A DNA stretch of 7,791 nt from Streptosporangiaceae bacterium (GCA_030045175.1 JASIBM010000638.1:1-7791); one strand, 5' to 3'. Counted from the first letter of the stretch, positions 1-5,688 are shown. A program made the numbers and translations. Notes: generated by a model not told the origin, from the sequence alone.

Positions 1-884
1 TGCCGGAAGATCGCCTCCGACCCGGCCCGCCAGAACGGCTCGCTCACCTTCGGCCCCACGATCACGGCGCCGATCGGCAGGTACCCGGAACTGAGCCCCT
101 TGGCCGAGGTGATCAGATCGGGGTCGAGACCGAACCTCCCGCTGGCGAACCAGTCGCCGACGCGACCGTATCCCGTGATCACCTCGTCGGCCACGAACAG
201 CACGTCGTAGCGGCGGCAGATCTCACGCACGGCCCGCAGGTACCCTTCGGGTGGCGGGTACACCCCGCCCGCGCCGATGACAGGCTCGCAGAAAAACGCG
301 GCCACCCGGCTCTCGCCGATCAGCTCGATCGTCTTCTCCAGCGCGGCCGGATCGTCCCACCGCACCTGCTCCACCTGGCCGACCAGCGGCAAGAACGCCT
401 CGGTCAGCATCGGGATGCCGCCGAGCGAGGTCCCGTAGGCGTTCACGCCGTGATATGCGTGCGTGCGCGAGATGATCACCTGGCGGGTCGGTTCACCTAC
501 CTCACGCCAGTAGGCACGGGCCAGCTTCCCTGCCGTGTCGACGGCATCCGACCCTCCGCCGGGCGTCAGGATCACCTTCGCGCCCGCCATCGGCGCCAGG
601 TCGGCCAGCCGCCTGCACAGCGCGTCCGCTGGCCGGTTTGTGTAGTACTCGAAGGTCTGGAACGCGGCAAGCTCGCGCATCTGCGCCACCGCGGCCTCGG
701 CAAGCTCGGTCCGGCCGTACCCCACATTGCAGTACCAGAGGCTGGCGAGGGCGTCCAGGTACTCGCGGCCACTGGCATCGACGACCGTCGACCCCGCGCC
801 GCCCACGATCGTGATCGCGTTGCCGGCCAGCCTGGCCATGTTGGCGAACGGGCTCCAGGTCGCGGTCGTCGGCTCGTGTCCCAC
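1..884 (-). CDS. Class III PLP-dependent aminotransferase (C-terminus cut by window edge)
   Basis: Transfers an amino group between an amine or omega-amino acid and an oxo-acid, using pyridoxal phosphate, in the cytoplasm. I translated 294 codons from GTG 884 without a stop. Family marks in order: start of the fold near residues 10-55 (DASGREYLDALASLWYCNVG), phosphate-binding loop GGGSDAVDTAGKLAR at 109-123, HAYHG at 142-146, EPVIGAGG at 200-207, the PLP-pyridine aspartate in ADEVITGYGR (D233), and the Schiff-base lysine in TSAKGLSSGY (K262). Relatives are about 430-460 residues, so roughly the last third is outside the window. GTG 884 is chosen because GAGGAGG lies at 896-890 with a 5-nt gap and the fold begins right after it. 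The gene is divergent from the CoA-transferase. The substrate is unknown; the omega-amino acid:pyruvate or polyamine subgroup is an inference. Family call very secure. Confidence 0.93.
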   Translation of the reverse strand, partial: MGHEPTTATWSPFANMARLAGNAITIVGGAGSTVVDASGREYLDALASLWYCNVGYGRTELAEAAVAQMRELAAFQTFEYYTNRPADALCRRLADLAPMAGAKVILTPGGGSDAVDTAGKLARAYWREVGEPTRQVIISRTHAYHGVNAYGTSLGGIPMLTEAFLPLVGQVEQVRWDDPAALEKTIELIGESRVAAFFCEPVIGAGGVYPPPEGYLRAVREICRRYDVLFVADEVITGYGRVGDWFASGRFGLDPDLITSAKGLSSGYLPIGAVIVGPKVSEPFWRAGSEAIFR

Positions 885-889
885 CGGAA

Positions 890-896
890 CCTCCTC
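890..896 (-). promoter_or_regulatory. Ribosome binding site deciding the aminotransferase GTG start
   Basis: The minus strand reads GAGGAGG at 896-890, five bases before GTG 884. It is a near-perfect anti-16S match and settles the start of a gene with no ATG in this position. Confidence 0.75.
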
Positions 897-968
897 GAAC
901 GATGCGGCGATCCACGCCAACTTACCTACTCAGCGGTGATCACCTGGCACCGCGCCCGTCAGCATGGC

Positions 969-974
969 TAGTCT
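969..974 (+). promoter_or_regulatory. Candidate -10 element for a leaderless CoA-transferase transcript
   Basis: TAGTCT fits the actinobacterial TANNNT -10 consensus and ends six bases before ATG 981. That is the spacing expected when transcription starts at the A of the start codon. No Shine-Dalgarno sequence precedes this ATG, which fits leaderless expression. The first in-frame codon upstream that matters is a TAG at 969-971, so no earlier start is possible. Confidence 0.4.
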
Positions 975-980
975 TCGCTC

Positions 981-2153
981 ATGGCTGACGGCCCGCTTGC
1001 CGGGGTGCGGGTGCTCGACCTCACCTCGGTCGTGATGGGCCCGTTCGCCACCCAGATACTCGGCGACCTGGGCGCCGAAGTGATCACGGTGGAAAGCCGC
1101 GACGGCGACATCAACCGGACCATGGCCAGGGCTCCCGTCCGCGGGCTGTCCGGAGTGGCGCTCAACCTGCTGCGTAACAAGCGCAACGTGATGATCGACG
1201 TGGCGCATCCCGGCGGCAGGGACGCGCTGCTGCGGATCGCGGCGCGGTGCGACGTGTTCGTCACGAACCTGCGGCCGGGCTCGCTGCGCCGGCTCAGGCT
1301 CGACTATGCCGACCTGACCGCCGTGCGGCCCGACATCGTCTACTGCCAGGCCAGCGGATTCCCGTCGGACGGCCCCGACGCCGACACCCCGGCCTTCGAC
1401 GACATCATCCAGGCGGGCAGCGCCGTTCCAGACGTGATGCGACTGGCCGGGCACGCCCCAGCCATGATGCCGACCCTCCTGGCGGACAAGGTCAGCGGCC
1501 TGGTGATCACCTACGCCATCATCGCCGCGCTGTTCCACCGGCAGCGGACCAGTGCAGGCCAGCGGGTGGAAGTGCCGATGGCCGACGCGATGCGCGCGTT
1601 CATGCTCGTCGAGCACGGCGGCTCGGCGATCCCCCAGCCGCCGCTAGGCCCGCCGGGCTATCCGCGCATCCTCACCCCGCTGCGCGCGACCGCGGCTACC
1701 GCCGACGGCTGGATCGCCGTGCAACCGCATCGCGACGAGCACTGGGAGCACCTGGTCCGCGCCGCGGGCCTCGACGACCTCGTCGGCGACGCCAGGCTCA
1801 CCAACCGCAGCCTGTGGCGCGAGCCCGGGTTCGGCTACGCGACGCTGCGCCGGGTGCTCGCCACCAAGACGACCGCGCAGTGGCTCGCGTTTTGCCTTGA
1901 GCACGGCATTCCGGCCGGGCCGGCCACCGGCCTTGACGAGCTGATCGCCGCGCTGCCCGAGACCGAGCACCCGCGGGCAGGCCGCCACAAGCTGATACCG
2001 CCGCCGGTCAGGTTCTCCGCCACGCCAGCATCGGTGCGCCTGCCCGCCCCGCTGCCCGGGCAGCACACCCACCAGGTCTTGGCCGAGGCTGGCCTGACCG
2101 AGGCGGAGATCGCCGCCCTAGCCGAGGCCGGCGTGCTCGGCACGCCGGACTAG
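981..2153 (+). CDS. CaiB/BaiF family (family III) CoA-transferase
   Basis: Moves coenzyme A from an acyl-CoA donor to a free carboxylic acid, in the cytoplasm, by the family III ternary-complex mechanism. The product has 390 residues, a normal length for the family. The N-terminal signature GVRVLDLTSVVMGPFATQIL (residues 8-27) followed by GDLGAEVITVE is typical, as are the NLRPGS segment (96-101) and the PAFDDIIQAGS stretch (138-148). The aspartate of PAFD (D140) aligns with the catalytic aspartate that forms the acyl anhydride in formyl-CoA:oxalate CoA-transferase. ATG 981 is the only reasonable start: an in-frame TAG lies just upstream and the fold begins within ten codons. There is no Shine-Dalgarno, so it is probably leaderless. 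It is divergent from the aminotransferase and convergent with the hydrolase operon. Substrate acid unknown; family call very secure. Confidence 0.93.
   Translation: MADGPLAGVRVLDLTSVVMGPFATQILGDLGAEVITVESRDGDINRTMARAPVRGLSGVALNLLRNKRNVMIDVAHPGGRDALLRIAARCDVFVTNLRPGSLRRLRLDYADLTAVRPDIVYCQASGFPSDGPDADTPAFDDIIQAGSAVPDVMRLAGHAPAMMPTLLADKVSGLVITYAIIAALFHRQRTSAGQRVEVPMADAMRAFMLVEHGGSAIPQPPLGPPGYPRILTPLRATAATADGWIAVQPHRDEHWEHLVRAAGLDDLVGDARLTNRSLWREPGFGYATLRRVLATKTTAQWLAFCLEHGIPAGPATGLDELIAALPETEHPRAGRHKLIPPPVRFSATPASVRLPAPLPGQHTHQVLAEAGLTEAEIAALAEAGVLGTPD
2128..2148 (+). terminator. Perfect 9-bp hairpin at the CoA-transferase stop codon
   Basis: CCGGCGTGC at 2128-2136 and GCACGCCGG at 2140-2148 pair perfectly around a 3-base TCG loop. 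The hairpin ends two bases before the TAG stop at 2151-2153. No T-run follows. Actinobacterial intrinsic terminators often lack one, so this may contribute to termination or protect the 3' end. It also encodes the last residues of the protein, so part of the symmetry may be coding by chance. Confidence 0.4.
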
Positions 2154-2248
2154 ACCGAGCGGCGCCGGCACGGCCCCACGATGCGGTCCGGAGCGCCCCG
2201 CCGGGACAGGGCAAAAGCGGGCACTGCGGTCACCGGCCCCGCGACCTC

Positions 2249-2286
2249 CGCGTGGCACAGCCAGCGAACCTGGCTGTCGCCACGTG
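2249..2286. terminator. Strong bulged hairpin between convergent genes, candidate bidirectional terminator
   Basis: The inner arms ACAGCCAG (2257-2264) and CTGGCTGT (2270-2277) pair perfectly around the loop CGAAC. One bulged C (2278) separates them from outer arms CGTGGC (2251-2256) and GCCACG (2279-2284). A G-U and a C-G pair could extend the stem to 2249/2286. That is 14 Watson-Crick pairs plus two more with a single bulge. It lies about 100 bp after the CoA-transferase stop and just before the repeat array, where a terminator shared by convergent genes would sit. No T-run is present on either side. Confidence 0.5.
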
Positions 2287-2315
2287 TCCGCCCGCCCGCC
2301 TGCGGCCATCCCGAA

Positions 2316-2503
2316 GGTTAGCGCCCCAGCCGGGTTCAGCGCCACAGCCGGGTTCAGCACCCCAGCCGGGTTCAGCGCCGCTATCGGGTTCAGCGCCAAA
2401 GTCGGTTCAGCGCCACAGTCGGTTCAGCGCCCCAGTCGGGTTCAGCGCCCCAGTCGGGTTCAGCGCCACTGTCGGTTCAGCGCCGCTGTCGGTTCAGCGC
2501 CGT
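2316..2503. repeat. Tandem array of 17/18-bp repeats, about 10.5 copies
   Basis: Ten consecutive units and a partial eleventh follow the consensus GGTTCAGCGCCMCAGTCG. Unit starts are 2316, 2333, 2351, 2369, 2387, 2405, 2422, 2439, 2457, 2475 and 2492 (partial). Units beginning at 2405, 2422 and 2475 lack one G and are 17 bp; the first unit has lost a C (GGTTAGC). TTCAGCRCC is otherwise invariant, and the end varies along the array: AGCCG in units 1-3, TATCG in unit 4, AGTCG in units 5-8, TGTCG in units 9-10. Mixed 17/18 lengths break every reading frame, so the array is not coding. It lies between convergent genes next to the 2249-2286 hairpin. There are no unique spacers, so it is not a CRISPR. 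Confidence 0.92.
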
Positions 2504-2743
2504 CCCATGGGTCACTTGGCTTTCTCACGTCACAGATCTTGATCATTTTCGCCGGATGAATGGCGAATTGGTCCGGTCCAGCCGGGTGGATGGCACATTC
2601 ACACGATCGACGGCGGCGCGGCGATCGGGACTAAAGGGATGATAGTGACGAAAGCGAGCGGCTGTCAGGCGTGGCCGGGGCGTTGCCGTGCCAGGTGGCC
2701 GACGCGCGCGGATCAGATGCGGAAACATCTCGCCGAATGGCAG
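2504..2743. other. Non-coding stretch between the repeat array and the hydrolase 3' end
   Basis: I see no credible gene here. Bases 2515-2570 are clearly richer in A/T than the rest of the window. They hold a weak stem-loop, TTCGCC (2548-2553) with GGCGAA (2562-2567) around an 8-base loop. A second weak one, AGATG/CATCT, lies at about 2715-2730, shortly past the hydrolase stop on its own strand. Neither has a T-run. These could be minor 3'-end structures; a promoter cannot be supported. Confidence 0.4.
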
Positions 2744-3499
2744 TCAGCGCTTGGAAAGCTCGGCCAGGAAGCCGAGCACCGCACTATCGAAGGCCTCGGG
2801 CGCGTCCGAGTTTGCCGCGTGCCCGGCGTCGGGGATCACCGAATGCCGGGCGCCCGGGATCTTCGCGGCGACGTAGTCGGCGGCTCCGAGGAACGCCCGA
2901 TCGCGCGCGCCGACAAGCACGAGCACGGGCACCGTGATCGACGGCAACGATCCGATGATCGCGGCGTCACGCTGGGTGAGCATGCCGCGGGCGGCAAGGG
3001 CGAGGCCACTGGCCGAGTCGTGCAGCGCTGCCTGCGAAGCGGACAGCCCGTCCCGCTCAAGCCGCTCGGCGGTCGCGACGGCGCGGTCATTCCACTCCTG
3101 GCGCGCCTGGTCGTTGCGGAAACCTGGGCCCGTGTCGAACAGCATCAGCGCCGCCACCCGTTCTGGATGCGCGAGGTAGAACGCGAGCGACAGGTATCCG
3201 CCGAGCGACAGCCCGCCGACGACGGCGCGCGATATGCCGCGAGAGTCCAGCAGCGCGGCCATGTCCGCCACGCACGCCGCGTGAGTGTACTCACCCGGAT
3301 CGTCTGGTGTGCCGCTGCGGCCATGGCCGCGCATGTCCCAGGTGATGACCTGCCGGGCGGCCCCGAGTGCGGCCAGATTCGGTTCCCACATCGCGGTGGA
3401 GGCGCCGAACCCGTGGCTGAGCAGCACCGGAAGGTTGCCGTTGGGCTGCCCGGTAACGTGATAGTGGATGCGGACGCCCGACCGGTCCAGGTACGCCAT
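2744..3499 (-). CDS. Alpha/beta hydrolase
   Basis: A cytoplasmic serine hydrolase of the alpha/beta fold, 251 residues, a usual length for the small single-domain members (enol-lactonase, esterase, haloperoxidase-like). Visible in order: oxyanion-hole motif HGFG (29-32), WDMRGHGRSGTP (54-65), nucleophile elbow GGLSLGG with S98 (95-101), the acid D200 in LVGARDRAF, and H227 in PDAGHAAN. The catalytic triad is therefore complete, with no signal peptide or membrane segment. ATG 3499 is chosen because GGGAGA at 3510-3505 precedes it by five bases. It is the last gene of the minus-strand run, 41 bp after the acyl-CoA dehydrogenase, and an inverted repeat sits directly before its ribosome binding site. 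Close resemblance in motif style to 3-oxoadipate enol-lactonases suggests an ester, lactone or thioester substrate, but this is inference. Confidence 0.9.
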   Translation of the reverse strand: MAYLDRSGVRIHYHVTGQPNGNLPVLLSHGFGASTAMWEPNLAALGAARQVITWDMRGHGRSGTPDDPGEYTHAACVADMAALLDSRGISRAVVGGLSLGGYLSLAFYLAHPERVAALMLFDTGPGFRNDQARQEWNDRAVATAERLERDGLSASQAALHDSASGLALAARGMLTQRDAAIIGSLPSITVPVLVLVGARDRAFLGAADYVAAKIPGARHSVIPDAGHAANSDAPEAFDSAVLGFLAELSKR

Positions 3500-3515
3500 G
3501 GGTATCTCCCGTCTG

Positions 3516-3549
3516 CGCGGCTAGCGTCTGGTGCGGGCGGCTAGCCGCG
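3516..3549 (-). promoter_or_regulatory. Perfect 10-bp inverted repeat between dehydrogenase and hydrolase genes
   Basis: CGCGGCTAGC at 3516-3525 and GCTAGCCGCG at 3540-3549 are exact reverse complements around a 14-base loop. In the minus-strand transcript the first arm contains the dehydrogenase stop codon (3543-3541) and the second arm ends five bases before the hydrolase Shine-Dalgarno at 3510-3505. No T-run follows. It could act as a leaky terminator, a processing or stability element, or a block that translating ribosomes must open before the hydrolase is translated. Confidence 0.55.
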
Positions 3550-4887
3550 GGGCACCAGATTGAACGGCAGTTCCTTGCTCGCATCGGGTTCACGGGGCAG
3601 GCCGAGTATCCGCTCGCCGATGATCGTGCGCTGGACTTCATCTGTGCCGCCCGCGATCGATATCGCGGGCACAGAGACGAGGATCTCGGCGATCACCTGG
3701 TCGTCGGCGTCCGGCCCGGTCAGCAGCGCCGACGCCCCGGCGATCAGCCCGTGCACCCGCGCGGCTTGCCTCGCGATCTGGCTGCTCGCCAGCTTGCCAA
3801 GCGATCCCTCCGGACCGGGCGAGCGGCCGGCCGCTCTGAGCTGCGCGGCCCGCGTCGCCATCCACCTGGCCGACCAGGACAGGGTGATCAGCCTCGCGAT
3901 CTCCTGGCGCACCACCGGATCGGCCGTCTTGCCCATGGCCTGGGCACGCGCGATCACCAGGTCAGGCCGGCCAGCTCGCTGCGGGTACCACTTGTGCGGC
4001 TCGGCCGCGGCGACGCGCTCGGCGATCGCCTCCCGCCAGGCGAGCCCGCTGGCTGTCGCGGGCGGCCGGGGGAAGACCGCCAGCCTGCGCTCGTGGGCAA
4101 GCGTCGTGAGGGCGACCGGCCAGCCACCGCCGATTTCCCCGATTACTTCGCCGGTTCGAGCCGAGTCGAGGAACACCTCGTTGAACGAGCTGTGGCCGTT
4201 CATCTGCCGCAGCGGCCGGACCAGCACGCCGGGCTGGCGCATGGGCAAGGCGAAGCAGCTAATGCCGCGGTGCTTGGGCACCCCGGCGTCGGTTCGGGCG
4301 AGCAGCAGCCCGTAGTCGGCGGTGGCCGCACCGGTCGACCATACCTTCTGCCCGGTCACCAGCCATTCGGCTCTGCTCGACGGGGCTTCGCCAGCCCGAC
4401 CCGGGTCAGCGAGTTCCGCGCGGGTGGTCAGCCCGGCCAGGTCGGACCCGGCGCCCGGCTCACTGAACAGCTGGCACCACGTGATCTCGCCGGTGACCGT
4501 GGCCCGGATGAATCGCTGCTTCAGCTCATCGCTGCCGTGCTCGAGCAGCACGGGTGCCACCAGCGCCATGCCCACTCCATCCGGCGGCCCAGGGACGCCG
4601 GCCGCCGCGAGCTCGGCGGTCGCGGCGGCGGCCAGGGCGGGCGGCAGCGAGCGGCCGCACCACTCCCGCGGCCACGCCGGGCAGGCCCAGCCGGAGTCGG
4701 CGAGCAGCTCGCGCCAGCTCCGCAGGCTCAGCTCGGGATGCCACGTGGCCTGCACCCAGCGCCGCACCTGCGCCCGCACGTCGGCTTGGTCCATGACAGC
4801 CGCTTGGTCGCCGATTTGGTCGGCAGCTCGGTCAGCAGCTCGATCGGCGATCTGGCCGGCAGCTCCGTCAGCCACCTGGTCAGCCAC
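3541..4887 (-). CDS. Acyl-CoA dehydrogenase (FadE-type) with a repetitive N-terminus
   Basis: An FAD flavoenzyme expected to desaturate an acyl-CoA at C2-C3. From GTG 4887 it has 448 residues. Motifs: WCQLFSEPGAGSDLAGL (137-153) and GQKVWSTGAATADYGLLLAR (179-198) for FAD and substrate binding, and a C-terminal helix IAGGTDEVQRTIIGERILGL (411-430). The MCAD catalytic base sits in YEGT; here the matching residues are AGGT, so that glutamate is a glycine. E266 in TLAHER (262-267) could serve instead, as in isovaleryl/long-chain types, but this is inference. Residues 1-28 are a tetrapeptide repeat coded by a 12-bp array, and the family domain begins near residue 33. The start is uncertain: GTG 4887 lies 6 bp past the previous stop with GAGGGG 12 nt upstream, while ATG 4794 (M32) fits the family better but lacks a ribosome site. 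Confidence 0.92.
   Translation of the reverse strand: MADQVADGAAGQIADRAADRAADQIGDQAAVMDQADVRAQVRRWVQATWHPELSLRSWRELLADSGWACPAWPREWCGRSLPPALAAAATAELAAAGVPGPPDGVGMALVAPVLLEHGSDELKQRFIRATVTGEITWCQLFSEPGAGSDLAGLTTRAELADPGRAGEAPSSRAEWLVTGQKVWSTGAATADYGLLLARTDAGVPKHRGISCFALPMRQPGVLVRPLRQMNGHSSFNEVFLDSARTGEVIGEIGGGWPVALTTLAHERRLAVFPRPPATASGLAWREAIAERVAAAEPHKWYPQRAGRPDLVIARAQAMGKTADPVVRQEIARLITLSWSARWMATRAAQLRAAGRSPGPEGSLGKLASSQIARQAARVHGLIAGASALLTGPDADDQVIAEILVSVPAISIAGGTDEVQRTIIGERILGLPREPDASKELPFNLVPRG
4804..4887 (-). repeat. Seven 12-bp tandem repeats at the dehydrogenase 5' end
   Basis: On the plus strand, seven 12-bp units run without a break: starts 4804, 4816, 4828, 4840, 4852, 4864 and 4876, with consensus close to TTGGTCGGCAGC. 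Read on the minus strand they encode tetrapeptides VADQ, VADG, AAGQ, IADR, AADR, AADQ and IGDQ. The array ends exactly at the proposed GTG start. If translation begins at ATG 4794 instead, the array is leader sequence. The Ala and Asp codons vary mostly at third positions, which mildly favours coding. Confidence 0.8.
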
Positions 4888-4893
4888 TCAGTG

Positions 4894-5688
4894 TCACCGC
4901 CCCTCGAACTGCGGTGGCCTGCGCTCCGCGTAGGCGCGCACGCCTTCGGCGAAGTCCGCGGTCTGGAACAACAGCCCCTGCTCGGTAAGTTCGTTGTCCA
5001 TTGCTTGCCTGACACTGTCCGCCAGCCCTGCCCGCAGCGTGGCCCTGATCGAGCGCACCGCGAGCGGCGCCGACCCGGCGATCTGCCCGGCAAGCTCGTG
5101 CGCCACCCGGTGAAGTCCTTGGTTAGCCCCTTGATCGGCCCCTTGGTCGGGCTCGTCAGCCAGGCGGTCCACCAGGCCGATCCGCAGCGCCTCCGCGCCA
5201 TCGACCCGCCGGCCGGTGTAGAGCAGGTCCATCGCCACCTGCTGGCCGACGATCGCCGGCAGCGTGACGCTCAGGCCGAACCCCTGATGCAGCCCGAGCC
5301 TGGCGAAGTTCGCCGTGAACCTACTTCGCTGCGACGCGACACGGAAATCTGCCGAGCACGCCAGCCCGAGGCCACCACCGACGGCCGCTCCCTGGACCGC
5401 GGCGACCACGGGGAGCTTGGCCTCGAACAGCCGGACCGCTTCCTGGTACAGCTCCCGAGCACCGCCGCCCCTCGGTGATGCGCTGAGGTTCGCGCCCGCG
5501 CAGAAGTTCTTGCCCTGGGAGCAGAGCACGATCGCGCGGGCGCCGGCCTGCTCCTCCGCCCAGCTGTACGCGTCGGCGATCGAGGAGACCAGGCCAGCGT
5601 CGAAGAAGTTATCGGGCGGGCGCCGGATCTCGACGATCGCGACGTGATCATCGCCCACGCTCACGCCCACGTCGCCATGGGTACGCAT
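4894..5688 (-). CDS. Enoyl-CoA hydratase/isomerase family (crotonase fold) protein
   Basis: A crotonase-superfamily protein acting on acyl-CoA, 264 residues from ATG 5688. The CoA/oxyanion-hole segments are present: CSQGKNFCAGANL (56-68) and AAVQGAAVGGGLGLA (96-110). The two glutamates that catalyse hydration in classical enoyl-CoA hydratase (E144 and E164 in the rat enzyme) are missing: G108 lies in GGGLGL where GGCEL is usual, and F128 lies in FTANFARLG where FxxPExxLG is usual. It is therefore probably an isomerase, lyase, hydrolase or other crotonase activity. A (P/A)(D/N)QG repeat, residues 180-191, is inserted after GLVDRLADE, before the C-terminal helices. ATG 5688 has GGAAG at 5702-5698, nine bases upstream; GTG 5721 is possible (275 residues) but its GAGGG touches the start codon. 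It follows dnaE2 closely and its stop is 6 bp from the next gene. Confidence 0.9.
   Translation of the reverse strand: MRTHGDVGVSVGDDHVAIVEIRRPPDNFFDAGLVSSIADAYSWAEEQAGARAIVLCSQGKNFCAGANLSASPRGGGARELYQEAVRLFEAKLPVVAAVQGAAVGGGLGLACSADFRVASQRSRFTANFARLGLHQGFGLSVTLPAIVGQQVAMDLLYTGRRVDGAEALRIGLVDRLADEPDQGADQGANQGLHRVAHELAGQIAGSAPLAVRSIRATLRAGLADSVRQAMDNELTEQGLLFQTADFAEGVRAYAERRPPQFEGR
5117..5152 (-). repeat. Three 12-bp tandem repeats inside the crotonase gene
   Basis: Plus-strand units CCTTGGTTAGCC (5117-5128), CCTTGATCGGCC (5129-5140) and CCTTGGTCGGGC (5141-5152) encode, on the minus strand, PDQG-ADQG-ANQG. The core TTGGTCGGC is the same as in the array at 4804-4887 of the neighbouring gene. 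Conserved family sequence continues in frame on both sides, so this is an in-frame insertion in a real gene. Confidence 0.78.

Larger units (their letters stand above)
885..980. promoter_or_regulatory. Divergent promoter region with a 10-bp palindrome
   Basis: This 96-bp gap separates two genes reading outward, so it must hold promoters for both. It contains a perfect palindrome, GGTGATCACC, at 935-944. On the minus strand, TAAGTT at 924-919 fits the actinobacterial TANNNT -10 pattern and would give a leader of about 25-30 nt before GTG 884; the palindrome would then lie in its spacer and -35 zone, a usual operator position. No convincing -35 hexamer is seen on either strand. The same decamer also occurs by chance inside the CoA-transferase gene near 1502, so the operator reading is only suggestive. 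Confidence 0.35.

Noticed and set aside
450..971. Plus-strand frame of 173 codons and minus-strand frame of 137 codons near the aminotransferase start
   Set aside because: Both are out-of-frame shadows; the true reading frame shows the full set of class III aminotransferase motifs from GTG 884.
2118..2399. Minus-strand open frame giving an ALNPAG hexapeptide repeat
   Set aside because: It begins inside the repeat array and runs into the antisense of the CoA-transferase end; nothing supports translation.
2316..2503. CRISPR array
   Set aside because: Units are directly adjacent with no unique spacers, are only 17-18 bp, and no cas gene is present.
2504..2511. CCCATGGG palindrome
   Set aside because: An 8-bp palindrome is common by chance in GC-rich DNA, and nothing around it suggests an operator.
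2252..2559. Two overlapping plus-strand open frames across the repeat array giving GFSAP-like repeat peptides
   Set aside because: Unit lengths of 17 and 18 bp shift the frame along the array, no ribosome binding site or conserved flanking domain is seen, and the peptides merely translate the repeat.
2548..2567. TTCGCC/GGCGAA stem-loop as an intrinsic terminator
   Set aside because: Only six pairs with an 8-base loop and no T-run; noted as a weak structure but not called a terminator.
2543..2728. Possible small minus-strand gene of 61 codons downstream of the hydrolase
   Set aside because: No ribosome binding site or domain is apparent, and its Arg/Pro-rich composition matches chance frames in this DNA.
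2639..3544. Plus-strand open frame of 301 codons over the hydrolase gene
   Set aside because: Antisense shadow of a hydrolase with a complete catalytic triad; no motif of its own.
3751..5478. Long open frame of 575 codons on the plus strand, opposite the dehydrogenase and crotonase genes
   Set aside because: It is antisense to two clear family genes, has composition typical of a GC-rich shadow frame (Arg/Gly/Pro/Ala) and shows no recognisable domain.
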